From contig NZ_JABEDH010000001.1 of the NCBI RefSeq assembly GCF_029285175.1, forward strand, positions 372,001 to 436,000: a stretch of DNA of 64,000 bases, in the 5' to 3' direction. This stretch comes from Sulfitobacter sp. M05 (GTDB lineage: Bacteria > Pseudomonadota > Alphaproteobacteria > Rhodobacterales > Rhodobacteraceae). The position numbers and the translations under genes were made by a program. Under the pieces are notes generated by a model. That model ran no database searches. It had not been told where the DNA came from and was given only the letters and a program-made list of their open reading frames with translations. This document shows, piece after piece, positions 16,392 to 24,926 of the stretch. The stretch's first letter is position 1. The number at the start of each line of letters is the position of its first letter.

Positions 16392-16441
16392 TCTCCGCGA
16401 GGGAGTTACAGTCCCCTGCCACACCTTGCGGCCTGTCGCCC
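16358..16441 (-). tRNA. tRNA-Tyr (GTA anticodon)
   Basis: The minus strand folds as a class II tRNA of 84 nt: acceptor GGGCGAC paired with GTCGCCC, discriminator A, encoded CCA, anticodon loop CTGTAAC with GTA, a long variable arm, and a T-arm with GGTTCGATTCC. It is divergent from rlmB. Confidence 0.95.
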
Positions 16442-16553
16442 ACTACGTCCTTCGCATTGCGCTGAACGTGAGGGCGTGATTACAAGCGGTCCTAAGGGGC
16501 GTCAAGGCAAAAACCATTGCCTTTTGCACAGACCGCAAATGAGGACAAAAAAG

Positions 16554-17330
16554 ATGAAGAAACCCAAATGGGTCGTTCAGAAAGAACAAGACAAGAAAGC
16601 CGAGGCAAATCTGACTGTTTGGCTGTTTGGATTACATGCGGTACGCGATGCGTTGATGAACCCCGAGCGCGAAAAATTGCGCCTGATGGTGACGCCGAAT
16701 GCCCAGGCCAAGCTGGAAGAGGCGATAGCGCAGGCGGGAATCACTCCCGAAGTTGTCGATCCACGCAAATTCAAACCCCCGTTGGATTCGGGGTCGGTAC
16801 ATCAGGGCGCTGTTCTTGAGGTGAAGCCGCTGAATTGGGGGCGGCTTGAGGATGTCTGTATCGGGGATGCGGCCCCGCGGGTGATGCTTTTGGATCGGGT
16901 GACAGATCCGCATAACGTTGGGGCAATCCTGCGCTCTGCCGAAGTGCTGGGCGCTTCTGCGGTGATTGGCACGCGCCACCATTCGGCACCTGAAACCGGA
17001 GCGCTGGCCAAGACGGCATCAGGTGCGTTGGAACGCCAACCCTATTTGCGGGTGCGCAATCTGGCAGATGCGATTCGCGCCCTTCAGGACATGGGCTATC
17101 TTGTTCTGGGGCTGGACGGTGAGGCCGAGCAGTCAATCGAAACTGCGGTAGAGGGCAAACGCGACCGGCCTGTGGCGCTGGTGTTGGGGGCAGAGGGCCC
17201 GGGCCTGCGCGAAAAGACCCGCGAGACGGTGGATGCATTGGTACGTATTGACGCAGAAGGGGCCTTTGGTTCGCTCAACGTCTCGAATGCCGCCGCAATC
17301 GCCCTATATGCGGCCAGACGCACCGCATAG
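16554..17330 (+). CDS. rlmB: 23S rRNA 2'-O-methyltransferase of the TrmH/RlmB (SPOUT) family
   Basis: 258 residues from ATG 16554; GAGG at 16541-16544 fits this start rather than the ATG at 16539. The N-terminal part ('VWLFGLHAVRDALMNPEREKLRLMV') is the RNA-binding SpoU substrate domain. The C-terminal part is the SPOUT knot: 'LLDRVTDPHNVGAILRSAEVLGA' (motif 1), 'LVLGAEGPGLREKTRETVD' (motif 2) and 'GSLNVSNAAAIALYA' (motif 3). It probably methylates the ribose of G2251 in 23S rRNA. Confidence 0.92.
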   Translation: MKKPKWVVQKEQDKKAEANLTVWLFGLHAVRDALMNPEREKLRLMVTPNAQAKLEEAIAQAGITPEVVDPRKFKPPLDSGSVHQGAVLEVKPLNWGRLEDVCIGDAAPRVMLLDRVTDPHNVGAILRSAEVLGASAVIGTRHHSAPETGALAKTASGALERQPYLRVRNLADAIRALQDMGYLVLGLDGEAEQSIETAVEGKRDRPVALVLGAEGPGLREKTRETVDALVRIDAEGAFGSLNVSNAAAIALYAARRTA

Positions 17331-17342
17331 AGGCAGCAGTTC

Positions 17343-17651
17343 ATGGGATATCCCGTCAAGATCGCAACCTGTTGCCACTGTGGCACCAAGGCGGCGCTGA
17401 AGCTGGACAAGGGCCGGCACGCGCTTTCCTGTGCCAGCTGTGGGGCACCCCTGCGCAATCTAAAGGCTTTGCCTGTGGCCGCCCCTGAGCGGCCTGCTGT
17501 CAGCCATCAACCATCGGTGCGCCAGTTTGCCCAAAAGCCGAAACGCGCACCGGTGAAAAAGACCAAGCGGCGTAAAATGAAAAAGCGGATCGGCTGGTTG
17601 AAAGACATGGCTGAAGAGGTCTTTGATTTTGTCGAGGATATTTTCGACTGA
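17343..17651 (+). CDS. Small zinc-ribbon protein of unknown function
   Basis: 102 residues starting 12 bp after rlmB, so in the same operon. Two CxxC pairs (CCHCG near residue 10-14 and CASCG near residue 30-35) form an N-terminal zinc ribbon. A basic linker (KRAPVKKTKRRKMKKR) and an acidic amphipathic C-terminus ('EEVFDFVEDIFD') follow. Such proteins occur widely in Rhodobacterales without an assigned role; RNA or membrane contact through the basic stretch is possible. Confidence 0.75.
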   Translation: MGYPVKIATCCHCGTKAALKLDKGRHALSCASCGAPLRNLKALPVAAPERPAVSHQPSVRQFAQKPKRAPVKKTKRRKMKKRIGWLKDMAEEVFDFVEDIFD

Positions 17652-17734
17652 TCAGGCGAGCAGGGCAAAGGTGGCGGAGGGCTGCGATGGCGGGACTTCG
17701 GGGGCGCAATATCGGCAAGGAGTCGCCGAAACGC

Positions 17735-17897
17735 TTAACATCTTGTTCACAAGTTCGCGCTACCCCTTTTTACAGGCAAGGGCGCATCATACCTCTGTCT
17801 TACGATACGCCGGTCTGGAACGCCGGCTTGTCCTGTACTGTCCCTCGTTCCACACTAATGCGCCCACAGGTCTGTCCTGCGGGCGCTTTTTTTTGCC
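17735..17897 (+). ncRNA. Candidate small RNA with its own terminator
   Basis: The 270-bp gap after the zinc-ribbon gene holds no supported frame but contains a hairpin (GCCGG/CCGGC around 17810-17828) and then a strong terminator at 17860-17896 with eight T. A TTGTTC-like box near 17742 could be a -35 element. It may instead be only a long 3' UTR of the rlmB operon. Confidence 0.3.
17860..17896 (+). terminator. Rho-independent terminator
   Basis: GCGCCC-ACAGG stem, TCTGT loop, CCTG-CGGGCGC return arm, then an eight-T run. It lies ~210 bp after the zinc-ribbon gene and just before the CoA-binding gene. Confidence 0.85.
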
Positions 17898-17921
17898 GCT
17901 GTTTGCGGGTAGAAGCGCTGC

Positions 17922-18389
17922 ATGACCTATTCAGATGCTCTTTTGCGCGATGTCCTGACCCGTACCAAACGTGTGGCTGTGTTGGGCGTGTCGACGAACC
18001 CGGTGCGTGCCAGCTATTTTGTCGCGCGCTATCTGGGATTACGTGGTTTTGAAGTGGTGCCGGTCAATCCGGCCTATGCCGGGCAAAAGCTGTTTGGCAA
18101 AACGATTCTCGCCAGTTTGTCTGACATTGGAGGCGCGGTGGATATGGTTGATATTTTTCGCCGCTCCGACGCGGTGCCCGGGATTGTCGACGAGGCCTTG
18201 GCAGCATTTCCTGCATTACAGACCGTCTGGATGCAGATCGGCGTTGAACATGCCGAAGCGGCGGCAAAAGCCGAAGCGCGCGGGGTGACGGTAATACAAG
18301 ATCGGTGCCCCAAGATCGAATATCAGCGCTTGTTCGGTGAATTGCGCAAAGGCGGGTTTGCCACCGGGGTGATTTCCAGCAAGCTGTGA
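17922..18389 (+). CDS. CoA-binding domain protein (YccU type)
   Basis: 155 residues forming one Rossmann-like CoA-binding domain: 'KRVAVLGVSTNPVRASYFVARYL', 'VVPVNPAYAGQKLFGKTILASL', 'VDMVDIFRRSDAVPGIVDEAL', 'VWMQIGVEHAEAAAKAEARG'. It matches the nucleotide-binding half of succinyl-CoA synthetase alpha but lacks the ligase half, as in YccU proteins. It probably binds CoA or acyl-CoA as a sensor or carrier; no enzymatic role is established. Confidence 0.88.
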   Translation: MTYSDALLRDVLTRTKRVAVLGVSTNPVRASYFVARYLGLRGFEVVPVNPAYAGQKLFGKTILASLSDIGGAVDMVDIFRRSDAVPGIVDEALAAFPALQTVWMQIGVEHAEAAAKAEARGVTVIQDRCPKIEYQRLFGELRKGGFATGVISSKL

Positions 18390-18486
18390 GGGCTGGCGGG
18401 GACTGTGAGGGCTGGGGAGACTGGCGCAAATGTGAGGGCAAGCCCGCATTCGATTTGATTAATTTTCCTGAAATGGAAAATTTGAT

Positions 18487-18501
18487 GAGGGCGCTGCCCT
18501 C
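18487..18501. other. Short perfect hairpin between convergent genes
   Basis: GAGGGC-GCT-GCCCTC lies between the ends of the CoA-binding gene and hisE. The surroundings (TTGATTAATTTTCCTGAAATGG) resemble interspersed intergenic sequence I recall from roseobacters. There is no T-run, so a terminator role is uncertain. Confidence 0.3.
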
Positions 18502-18545
18502 AAACTCCCGCAGGATTTAAGGCCAAAAAGAGAAGAGGAAAGTGT

Positions 18546-18851
18546 TTAGCGGGCCGCTTTTTCGGCGATGCCGGATGTGGATTGGCGGCGGTCAAGTTCA
18601 TTCAGCACATCCGCAAGGGGCACATCGCGGGCGGCGAGCATGACCAGAAGGTGGTAGAGCACGTCAGCCGCTTCTGATGTGAGGGCGGGTTTATCGTTTT
18701 TGACTGCTTCGATGATGGCCTCTATGGCCTCTTCGCCGAATTTCTCGGCGCATTTTTCAGGTCCTTTGGCAAGAAGCTGGGCGGTCCAGCTGCTGTTTGG
18801 GTCTGCGTCCTTGCGCGCCAGAATCGTCGTGTAGAGATCGTCCAGGGTCAT
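18546..18851 (-). CDS. hisE: Phosphoribosyl-ATP pyrophosphatase HisE
   Basis: 101 residues, an all-helical MazG-fold enzyme that removes pyrophosphate from phosphoribosyl-ATP, the second step of histidine synthesis. The metal-binding helix pair '[13 protein letters not shown]' and '[14 protein letters not shown]' (ExxE and ExxD) is intact. Its start overlaps the hisF stop by 4 bp (ATGA), so it is translationally coupled to hisF. Confidence 0.95.
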   Translation of the reverse strand: MTLDDLYTTILARKDADPNSSWTAQLLAKGPEKCAEKFGEEAIEAIIEAVKNDKPALTSEAADVLYHLLVMLAARDVPLADVLNELDRRQSTSGIAEKAAR

Positions 18852-19609
18852 GTAAGCCTCACGGGGATACCGGCAGCGGCCATGTGGGATTTAGCCTCTG
18901 CGATGGAGAATTCGCCAAAGTGGAAGATCGAGGCGGCGAGGACCGCAGATGCGCCGCCCTGTGTCACACCGTCGACGAGGTGATCAAGGGAGCCGACCCC
19001 ACCCGAGGCAATGACGGGGACAGAGACCGCATCGCTGATGGTGCGGGTGAGGGGCAGATTAAAGCCCTGTTTCGTGCCATCCCGGTCCATCGAGGTGAGC
19101 AGGATTTCACCCGCACCTTTGGCGGCGACTGTTGTTGCGAATGCGACGGCGTCGATGCCTGTGGGTTTGCGCCCGCCATGGGTAAAGATCTCCCATTTTC
19201 CCGGGGCGACGGTTTTGGCGTCGATGGCGCAGACGATGCATTGGCTGCCGAATTGATCAGCGGAACGGGCGATGACATCGGGATCCGCTACAGCGGCAGA
19301 GTTGAAGCTGACCTTGTCAGCGCCGGCGAGCAGCAGAGCGCGCACGTCCTGCGCACTGCGCACGCCACCGCCAACGGTCAGCGGGATATAGCAATGTTCC
19401 GCGGTGCGGCGCACCAGATCGAACATGGTGCCGCGGTTTTCATGGGTCGCGTGGATGTCTAGAAAACACAGTTCATCGGCACCGGCAGCGTCATAGGCGA
19501 TGGCGGCGTCGACGGGATCACCGGCATCGCGCAGGCCGACAAAATTGACCCCTTTGACAACGCGGCCGTCCGCGACGTCGAGGCAGGGTATGATGCGGGT
19601 TTTAAGCAT
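18848..19609 (-). CDS. hisF: Imidazole glycerol phosphate synthase cyclase subunit HisF
   Basis: 253 residues, standard length. The TIM barrel carries both catalytic aspartates: '[16 protein letters not shown]' near residue 11 and 'CAIDAKTV' near residue 130. Phosphate-binding '[11 protein letters not shown]' and '[11 protein letters not shown]' loops are present. It closes the imidazole ring using ammonia channelled from HisH and releases AICAR to purine synthesis. It lies between hisA and hisE on the minus strand. Confidence 0.97.
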   Translation of the reverse strand: MLKTRIIPCLDVADGRVVKGVNFVGLRDAGDPVDAAIAYDAAGADELCFLDIHATHENRGTMFDLVRRTAEHCYIPLTVGGGVRSAQDVRALLLAGADKVSFNSAAVADPDVIARSADQFGSQCIVCAIDAKTVAPGKWEIFTHGGRKPTGIDAVAFATTVAAKGAGEILLTSMDRDGTKQGFNLPLTRTISDAVSVPVIASGGVGSLDHLVDGVTQGGASAVLAASIFHFGEFSIAEAKSHMAAAGIPVRLT

Positions 19610-19677
19610 ATGTGCGTTCTATCCGGAGATGTGATCGGGGCTGGTGTTGTGCAGGCGAGTTTAACGGCAAGATGAAG

Positions 19678-20397
19678 TCAGCTCTGTAGGGAGGTGAGGG
19701 CGGCTTGCAGATCGATGGCACCATCATAGAGGGCGCGGCCCGAGATTGCGCCACTGATCACGCCGGTGGCCTTGAGGGCGGTAAGATCGTCTAGTGAAGA
19801 GACGCCGCCGGAGGCGATGACGGGGATGTCGACAGCGCGGGCAAGGGCGGCAGTGGCATCAATGTTGGGCCCGCCCATGGCACCATCGCGCAGGATATCG
19901 GTATAAATGATTGCGGACACGCCGGCGTCCTCAAAGGATTTAGCAAGGTCTGTGACCATCACGTCGGTTTCAGTGGCCCAGCCTTTGGTGGCGACCTTGC
20001 CGTTTCTGGCGTCGATACCGACGGCGACCTTGCCGGGGAAGGCGCGGGCGGCTTCGCGGACCAGATCGGGGTTTTCAACGGCCACAGTGCCAAGGATCAC
20101 ACGGGCAAGCCCCTTGTCCAGCCAGCGCTCGATGGTGGCCATGTCACGGATGCCCCCGCCCAGCTGCGCCGGCACCTTGCAGGCTTTCAGGATCGCCTCG
20201 ACCGGGGCTGCGTTAACCGGCGTGCCGGCAAAGGCACCGTTCAGATCAACCAGATGTAACCATGTGCAGCCGGCCTTCACGAATTCCAGCGCCTGAGCGG
20301 CGGGATCATCGCTAAAGACTGTGGATCGGTCCATATCACCATGAACAAGGCGAACGGCATTGCCGTCTTTGAGGTCGATTGCAGGATAGAGGATCAT
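19678..20397 (-). CDS. hisA: ProFAR isomerase HisA
   Basis: 239 residues. A TIM barrel paralogous to HisF: '[18 protein letters not shown]' with the catalytic Asp near residue 8, '[15 protein letters not shown]', '[15 protein letters not shown]' with the second catalytic Asp, and '[11 protein letters not shown]'. It isomerises ProFAR to PRFAR. It is followed by hisF after ~70 bp. Upstream the operon is broken by two plus-strand genes before hisH. Confidence 0.97.
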   Translation of the reverse strand: MILYPAIDLKDGNAVRLVHGDMDRSTVFSDDPAAQALEFVKAGCTWLHLVDLNGAFAGTPVNAAPVEAILKACKVPAQLGGGIRDMATIERWLDKGLARVILGTVAVENPDLVREAARAFPGKVAVGIDARNGKVATKGWATETDVMVTDLAKSFEDAGVSAIIYTDILRDGAMGGPNIDATAALARAVDIPVIASGGVSSLDDLTALKATGVISGAISGRALYDGAIDLQAALTSLQS

Positions 20398-20529
20398 GGT
20401 TCAGGCCCTTGGTTTCGCTTGGGTCAGGGTGTTGCATGGGCCGGGCCGATTTGCAACGCGACGGAAGGTCATGCTTGTCACAAAGGCAGGGCGTGATCAC
20501 AGTGGACTTAAATTTGGGAGGATTTTGAG

Positions 20530-20919
20530 ATGAGATATGTTGGAGTGGTGGTTTTTGTGGGGATGATGGTGGGTGCCAGTGCGGCATCCGCGGACCCGGT
20601 TTTCGGATTATGGCAGACCCAGCCCGATAAGGGGGTCTATTACCATGTCCAGATGCAGGCATGTGGTGGCAAGATTTGTGGTGTTTTCCGACAAAAGTTT
20701 GAAAACGGGGCCAAGGTGGCCAGTGATGTTGTCGGCAAGAACGCGATGTTCGACATGGTTGCGACCGGCAACGGTGAATACAAGGGCAAGGCCTGGCGTC
20801 CCTCGAATGGCAAGACCTACAACGGGTCCGGCACATTGAGCGGTAATGCCCTGAAGATTGGCGGCTGTGTTCTGGGCGGGTTGATTTGTTCGAAACAGAC
20901 CTGGAAGCGGCTGAAGTAA
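20530..20919 (+). CDS. DUF2147 family secreted protein (first of two)
   Basis: 129 residues with a clear signal peptide ('VVVFVGMMVGASAASADP', cleavage after the Ala-Ser-Ala region). The mature part is a DUF2147 beta-domain: 'VFGLWQTQPDKGVYYHVQMQACGGKICGVF', 'GKAWRPSNGKTYNGSGTLSGNALKIGGC', ending in 'CSKQTWKRL'. Four cysteines suggest disulfides. The family is lipocalin-like with unknown ligand. It reads opposite to the his genes that surround it, and GGGAGGA before the ATG is a good ribosome site. Confidence 0.85.
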   Translation: MRYVGVVVFVGMMVGASAASADPVFGLWQTQPDKGVYYHVQMQACGGKICGVFRQKFENGAKVASDVVGKNAMFDMVATGNGEYKGKAWRPSNGKTYNGSGTLSGNALKIGGCVLGGLICSKQTWKRLK

Positions 20920-20999
20920 TTTTCGCCGATACTTCGCCTTGATCCGCTTGCGCCGGATTTCTAGACTGGTGCGCAATGATGTGTATCAGGCGGAAATGA

Positions 21000-21407
21000 A
21001 TGGGAATTTTGCGACTTTGTGCGGTGATACTGTGTCTGGGGCTGGCCACCGGTCCCTTTGCGCAGGAAGGAGGGCAGACCGAGGTGCCCCGCGGGCTCTG
21101 GCAGACAGAACCTGATGACCTTGGCGTGATCTTGTTTGTGCGCACGCGCAGTTGTGGTGGGGCGCTATGCGCACGGGTTCAACGGGCAAAGAACCGTGCC
21201 GGCTATGATGCGCCGTCAAATGCTGTGGGGCAAAAACTGTTCTGGGCAATGCGGCCGCAGCCGGATGGCAGTTTCTTTGGCGAGCATCGAGACGCCCGTG
21301 CCCGCCAATATGCGCAAAGCCGCGTTGAGGTCATTGGAAACCGGCTGCGTTTGCGGGCCTGTGACAAGACAGTCTGCAAGGAAACCATCTGGAAACGGGT
21401 GAGATAG
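21000..21407 (+). CDS. DUF2147 family secreted protein (second of two)
   Basis: 135 residues; a diverged paralogue of the preceding gene, 80 bp downstream. The signal peptide ('LRLCAVILCLGLATGPFAQE') is followed by 'GLWQTEPDDLGVILFVRTRSCGGALCARV' and it ends 'CDKTVCKETIWKRVR', matching the neighbour's cysteine pattern and C-terminal WKR. The GKxYNG-type middle motif is weaker. The pair probably arose by tandem duplication. Confidence 0.8.
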   Translation: MGILRLCAVILCLGLATGPFAQEGGQTEVPRGLWQTEPDDLGVILFVRTRSCGGALCARVQRAKNRAGYDAPSNAVGQKLFWAMRPQPDGSFFGEHRDARARQYAQSRVEVIGNRLRLRACDKTVCKETIWKRVR

Positions 21408-21538
21408 TCGAGGTCCAGCAGGCAGGAAAACGGGTTTTATAGCGCCCGACCTTAAACATGAATCCCCAATACCCTGCCACGCTGCGCGTTCTCGGGACAT
21501 CGGGGATACGAAATACTTCAGGTTAAAGGTCGAACGCT

Positions 21539-22177
21539 TTAGGGGGCCCAAGTCAGGAAGTTTGAGATCAGCCGCAGGCCGATGCCCTGACTTTTCTCCG
21601 GGTGGAACTGCATGCCAAGCATGGTGTCCCGGCCGATCACGGCAGTAACATCCCCTGCGTAATCCACATGGGCAAGGCGCTGGGCGTCCTGTGCCACGGC
21701 CATATGGTAGGAATGCACGAAATAGGTGTGATCACCGGTCTTTAGCCCCTCGAAAACCGCATGAGGATGATCAATCACCAGATCGTTCCAGCCCATGTGC
21801 GGTACTTTCAAGCTGGAATCAGACGGGGTGATTTTGGTTACTTCACCGTCGATCCAGCCCAATCCGGACGTGTCCTCGTATTCGCGGCCCATGCTGGCCA
21901 TCAGCTGCATCCCGACGCAAATGCCAAGGAAAGGGCGGGCCTTGACCTCAACCGCTTCGACCATTGCATCATAGAGACCACCAGCTCCCTTGAGCGCGGC
22001 CATACAGGCGGGAAATGCCCCATCGCCGGGCAGGACAATACGGTCAGCCTGTGCCACGACATCGGCATCCGCTGTCACCGTGACCTCGCCGGCATTGGCC
22101 TCGCGGGCCATCCGTTCAAATGCTTTGTGGGCCGAATGCAGATTGCCTGATTCGTAGTCGATGATTGCAGTCAGCAT
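21539..22177 (-). CDS. hisH: Imidazole glycerol phosphate synthase glutaminase subunit HisH
   Basis: 212 residues from ATG 22177 (the frame also allows a TTG two codons earlier). A class I glutamine amidotransferase: 'AIIDYESGNLHSAHKAFER', nucleophile Cys in 'LGICVGMQLM', and 'GMQFHPEKSQGIG' with the His/Glu of the catalytic triad. It supplies ammonia to HisF. It is separated from hisA by the two DUF2147 genes on the other strand, but follows hisB directly (~27 bp). Confidence 0.96.
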   Translation of the reverse strand: MLTAIIDYESGNLHSAHKAFERMAREANAGEVTVTADADVVAQADRIVLPGDGAFPACMAALKGAGGLYDAMVEAVEVKARPFLGICVGMQLMASMGREYEDTSGLGWIDGEVTKITPSDSSLKVPHMGWNDLVIDHPHAVFEGLKTGDHTYFVHSYHMAVAQDAQRLAHVDYAGDVTAVIGRDTMLGMQFHPEKSQGIGLRLISNFLTWAP

Positions 22178-22203
22178 GGGCAATTATTCCAGAACAGCGG
22201 GCG

Positions 22204-22791
22204 TTATAACGCGCCTTTGGTAGAAGGGATCGCATCGGCCTTGCGCGGGTCAACCTCGACCGCTTCGCGCAGGGCGCGGGCGACGGATTTAAAGGCCGCT
22301 TCGGCGATGTGGTGACTGTTGATCCCATGCAGCTTGTCTACATGCAGCGTGATGCCGCCGTGGGTGCTGAGCGCTTGAAAAAACTCGCGCACCAGTTCGG
22401 TGTCGAATGCGCCGATCTTGGCCGTGGGCAGCTCCAGATTCCAGATCAAGAAGGGCCGTGCCGACAGATCTAGCGCGGTGCGCACCAAAGCGTCATCCAT
22501 TGCCAGCAAACAGGCCCCGTAGCGGCGGATGCCGCGTTTGTCGCCAAGTGCTGCGGCAAGGGCCTGACCCAATGTGATGCCCACGTCCTCGACGGTGTGG
22601 TGATCGTCAATGTGCAGGTCGCCCCTGGCGCGGATGGTCATATCAATCAGGGAATGGCGGGCCAGCTGATCCAGCATATGATCAAAGAACCCTACACCGG
22701 TCTGGTTGTCGTAAACCCCTGTGCCATCAAGGTTAATCTCGACACTCACGTCGGTCTCGGCAGTGGTGCGGGTCAGGGTGGTGCGGCGCAT
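22204..22791 (-). CDS. hisB: Imidazoleglycerol-phosphate dehydratase HisB
   Basis: 195 residues from ATG 22791, chosen because GGAG lies seven bases upstream; an ATG two codons earlier is too close to that site. Both manganese-binding motifs of the dehydratase repeat are present: '[12 protein letters not shown]' and '[12 protein letters not shown]', with '[13 protein letters not shown]' and '[14 protein letters not shown]'. Monofunctional form, as in most bacteria. It probably leads the hisB-hisH unit. Confidence 0.96.
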   Translation of the reverse strand: MRRTTLTRTTAETDVSVEINLDGTGVYDNQTGVGFFDHMLDQLARHSLIDMTIRARGDLHIDDHHTVEDVGITLGQALAAALGDKRGIRRYGACLLAMDDALVRTALDLSARPFLIWNLELPTAKIGAFDTELVREFFQALSTHGGITLHVDKLHGINSHHIAEAAFKSVARALREAVEVDPRKADAIPSTKGAL

Positions 22792-22936
22792 GGGCATTCT
22801 CCGGGGCGGTGGGTTGCTGTCCTTATAACAGGCGGGGCGGGCAGGCCAAGCAGCATCACCATCAAACCCCCAGATCACCCATTGCGGGCCACGAGGCTTC
22901 GTGCGAGTTTTACCCATCCCAACCCGAGGTTCGACC

Positions 22937-23176
22937 ATGAGTACCTGTGTTTTCATCCAAATCCGTTGCAAGCCCGGCACCACCTATCGTGTGGCTGAGG
23001 AGATCGCCTTGCGCGAAATACATTCCGAACTGTATTCCACATCCGGTGATTTTGATTTGCTGATGAAGCTTTATGTGCCCAAGGGTGCGGATGTTGGGGT
23101 CTATATCAATGACAACCTGCTCGACATAGACGGGATCGAACGGTCGCTTACCACGATGACCTTCAAAGTCTTCTGA
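22937..23176 (+). CDS. Free-standing Lrp/AsnC ligand-binding (RAM) domain protein
   Basis: 79 residues: only the RAM domain of Lrp proteins ('[20 protein letters not shown]', '[27 protein letters not shown]', '[10 protein letters not shown]') with no DNA-binding domain. Such stand-alone forms can act as small-molecule sensors or hetero-oligomerise with full Lrp proteins. It is divergent from hisB across ~145 bp and overlaps the next gene by one base (TGATG), so the two are coupled. Confidence 0.88.
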   Translation: MSTCVFIQIRCKPGTTYRVAEEIALREIHSELYSTSGDFDLLMKLYVPKGADVGVYINDNLLDIDGIERSLTTMTFKVF

Positions 23177-23520
23177 TGCGGGGGCTGCTGATCGGGGCAA
23201 TATTGGGCCTTGCAGCAGGAAACCCCGCAGTGGCGCAGACCAAACGTATCTACTCCGGCGAAGCGGCGGCTGCGCTGCGGTGTTCAAACACCTTGGCCCT
23301 GACGGCGGTTGCCCTGTCGCGGGCGGGCAAGATTTCGGATTTGGAAAAAAGCGTGATGCTGGGTATCACCATTCGTATTCTTGAGCGGCATGTTGATGGG
23401 ACATGGAACCAGAAGAAACGTGCATTGAAGGTGATGCGGGACCGGCGCACGGTTCCTGATACGCTTGCTGATTACCGCAAGAACGCGGCACGCTGTCTGC
23501 GCCAGTTTCCGATCAACTGA
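23176..23520 (+). CDS. Small secreted protein of unknown function
   Basis: 114 residues with a signal peptide ('LLIGAILGLAAGNPAVAQ', cleavage after AVA). The mature ~95 residues are helical, basic, with two cysteines ('ALRCSNTLA' and 'AARCLRQF') at the ends of the domain that could pair. I do not recognise it. It is translationally coupled to the RAM-domain gene. Confidence 0.65.
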   Translation: MRGLLIGAILGLAAGNPAVAQTKRIYSGEAAAALRCSNTLALTAVALSRAGKISDLEKSVMLGITIRILERHVDGTWNQKKRALKVMRDRRTVPDTLADYRKNAARCLRQFPIN

Positions 23521-23608
23521 CCCTCTCACCTGTTTCAGGGGGGGGGCAGGTGAAACATTCAACCTTGGGTAATTCAGGCGCTGCTTTAAGTCATTGTGTC
23601 AAAACGAA

Positions 23609-23634
23609 AAAGACCACCCCGAGGGGTGGTCTTT
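23609..23634 (-). terminator. Terminator after tRNA-Gly, probably bidirectional
   Basis: AAAGACCACCCC and GGGGTGGTCTTT form an almost perfect palindrome with A and T runs on its two sides. It lies downstream of tRNA-Gly on the minus strand and also ~90 bp after the plus-strand gene that ends at 23520. Confidence 0.8.
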
Positions 23635-23667
23635 GTTCTGTTCTGCCGGGGTTTGGCAGGACCCATC

Positions 23668-23742
23668 TGGAGCGGGCGAGGCGATTCGAACGCCCGACCC
23701 TAACCTTGGCAAGGTTATGCTCTACCCCTGAGCTACGCCCGC
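23668..23742 (-). tRNA. tRNA-Gly (GCC anticodon)
   Basis: 75 nt with encoded CCA. Acceptor GCGGGCG pairs with CGCCCGC, the anticodon loop reads TTGCCAA, and the T-arm is GGTTCGAATC-like (GGGCGTTCGAATCGCC). Confidence 0.96.
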
Positions 23743-24189
23743 TTCCTTCTGGTGAGGACGGAATACCCATCCTGAGGGGGGGGTGCAAGAGAGAAAATCA
23801 CCGTCTGTTGATTTTTTCTGAAAACTTGTCTGAAGCCCTTATTTTTAAGGGTTTTGCAGCGGGTTTTTTTGCGTTCATGCTTCCCTAGGGGAAGGCATTT
23901 CCACTGTGCTTATTTGGAAATTGCAGGCTTTGGGCGGGTATCCGGTGCGGTTCACAACCACAGGGCAGGGCGGTGCCAGCCCGCGAAACGAGTCAGGGCT
24001 GGTGAGGCTGCGAAAAGCCGATAGATTTTTATTGGGTGCCCTTACGGCGCCGGCGGTTTGAAGTGAATCACCATTGGCCTGTCCGGCTTCGCGCCGTTCC
24101 GAGTAAACTTCGCACCCCTATTCGCGGCCTCTCTTTTTGGGCGAACGCGAAAAGCGATATGTGATGGCTCAGGATAAAGGCGGGATGCC
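23743..24189. other. Gene-free stretch upstream of tRNA-Gly
   Basis: No frame with a credible ribosome site or composition. It includes a small hairpin CCCTTA-TTTT-TAAGGG followed by four T at 23836-23855, which looks like a weak plus-strand terminator without a visible gene before it. The promoter of tRNA-Gly should lie at its left end. Confidence 0.4.
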
Positions 24190-24579
24190 TTAGGTCAGGG
24201 CGTGAGCCAGCAAGCCAAGCGCGCCCAAACCGATCATGCAGAGAGACAAAAGTGTACCGATCTGGCGGAAGATCAGTTTTTGCGGCGTGGTCGCGAAACC
24301 ATAGGCATGTAGGACGCGCCCGATGACCAGAGCCGCGCCCATCAGATGCACCGCAACAGCTGGGGCCCCTGACAGTTCGACCAGCAGCAGGATCATCAGG
24401 GCAAGCGGTGCATATTCGGCGCAATTGGCCTGTGCGCGAATGCGTTTCAGCAGGTTCTTGTCACCTTTGTCCCCCAGTGAGATCAGATTTGCTCGGCGGT
24501 AGCCGATGATGCGCCAGCTGAGGGTCAGAAAGATCAATGCAGTGAGGGCGGCGTAGATTGGGGTGATAGCAATGCTCAT
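24190..24579 (-). CDS. MAPEG family membrane protein
   Basis: 129 residues with about four membrane helices and the MAPEG pattern: 'RIIGYRRANLISLGDKGDKNLLKRIRAQANCAEYAPLALMILLLVELSG' in spirit, that is an RxxxxN...E(Y/F)xP motif in helix 2, then 'IGRVLHAYGF'. The family includes membrane glutathione transferases and eicosanoid enzymes; bacterial members usually have no assigned substrate. Single-gene unit. Confidence 0.88.
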   Translation of the reverse strand: MSIAITPIYAALTALIFLTLSWRIIGYRRANLISLGDKGDKNLLKRIRAQANCAEYAPLALMILLLVELSGAPAVAVHLMGAALVIGRVLHAYGFATTPQKLIFRQIGTLLSLCMIGLGALGLLAHALT

Positions 24580-24872
24580 TGGTTCGCCTTTGATTGTTTT
24601 GGGTCGGGACCCGTTGGTCTACCATTGCTGGCATGAAACCACTTTGACGGAAACCCGCTACACAGAGCGTTATGCAATGGGTGGAAAGCCTTGTTTTTGG
24701 CGGGGGCTGATGGGGCATTTCGCGAAAGGCGATGAACCCAAGATGGTTTCAATTTCATGGGCTCAAGGCATGGTGATGCTCAAGGGGGACCTGCGCATGG
24801 TACAGGCCGCTGTCCGATCTCAGCGAGCGGGGGCGGAATAGGCACTGCGCAAGGAGAGAATGGCCGCCCAAA
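24580..24872. other. Intergenic stretch between MAPEG gene and ctaD
   Basis: Overlapping short frames exist on both strands but none has a good ribosome site or a recognisable protein, so none is called. Confidence 0.4.
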
Positions 24873-24905
24873 GAAAAAGGCCCCAACACATGTTGGAGCC
24901 TTTCT
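24873..24905 (-). terminator. Terminator of ctaD
   Basis: On the minus strand GGCTCCAAC and GTTGGGGCC form a stem around a short loop, followed by TTTTTCTTT. It starts ~20 bp after the ctaD stop codon. Confidence 0.85.
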
Positions 24906-24926
24906 CTAGTGGTTTGCAGTGAGCGC

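Noticed and set aside
24563-24841. 92-residue plus-strand frame between MAPEG gene and ctaD
   Set aside because: No good ribosome site, odd composition, several competing frames on the other strand and no known family.
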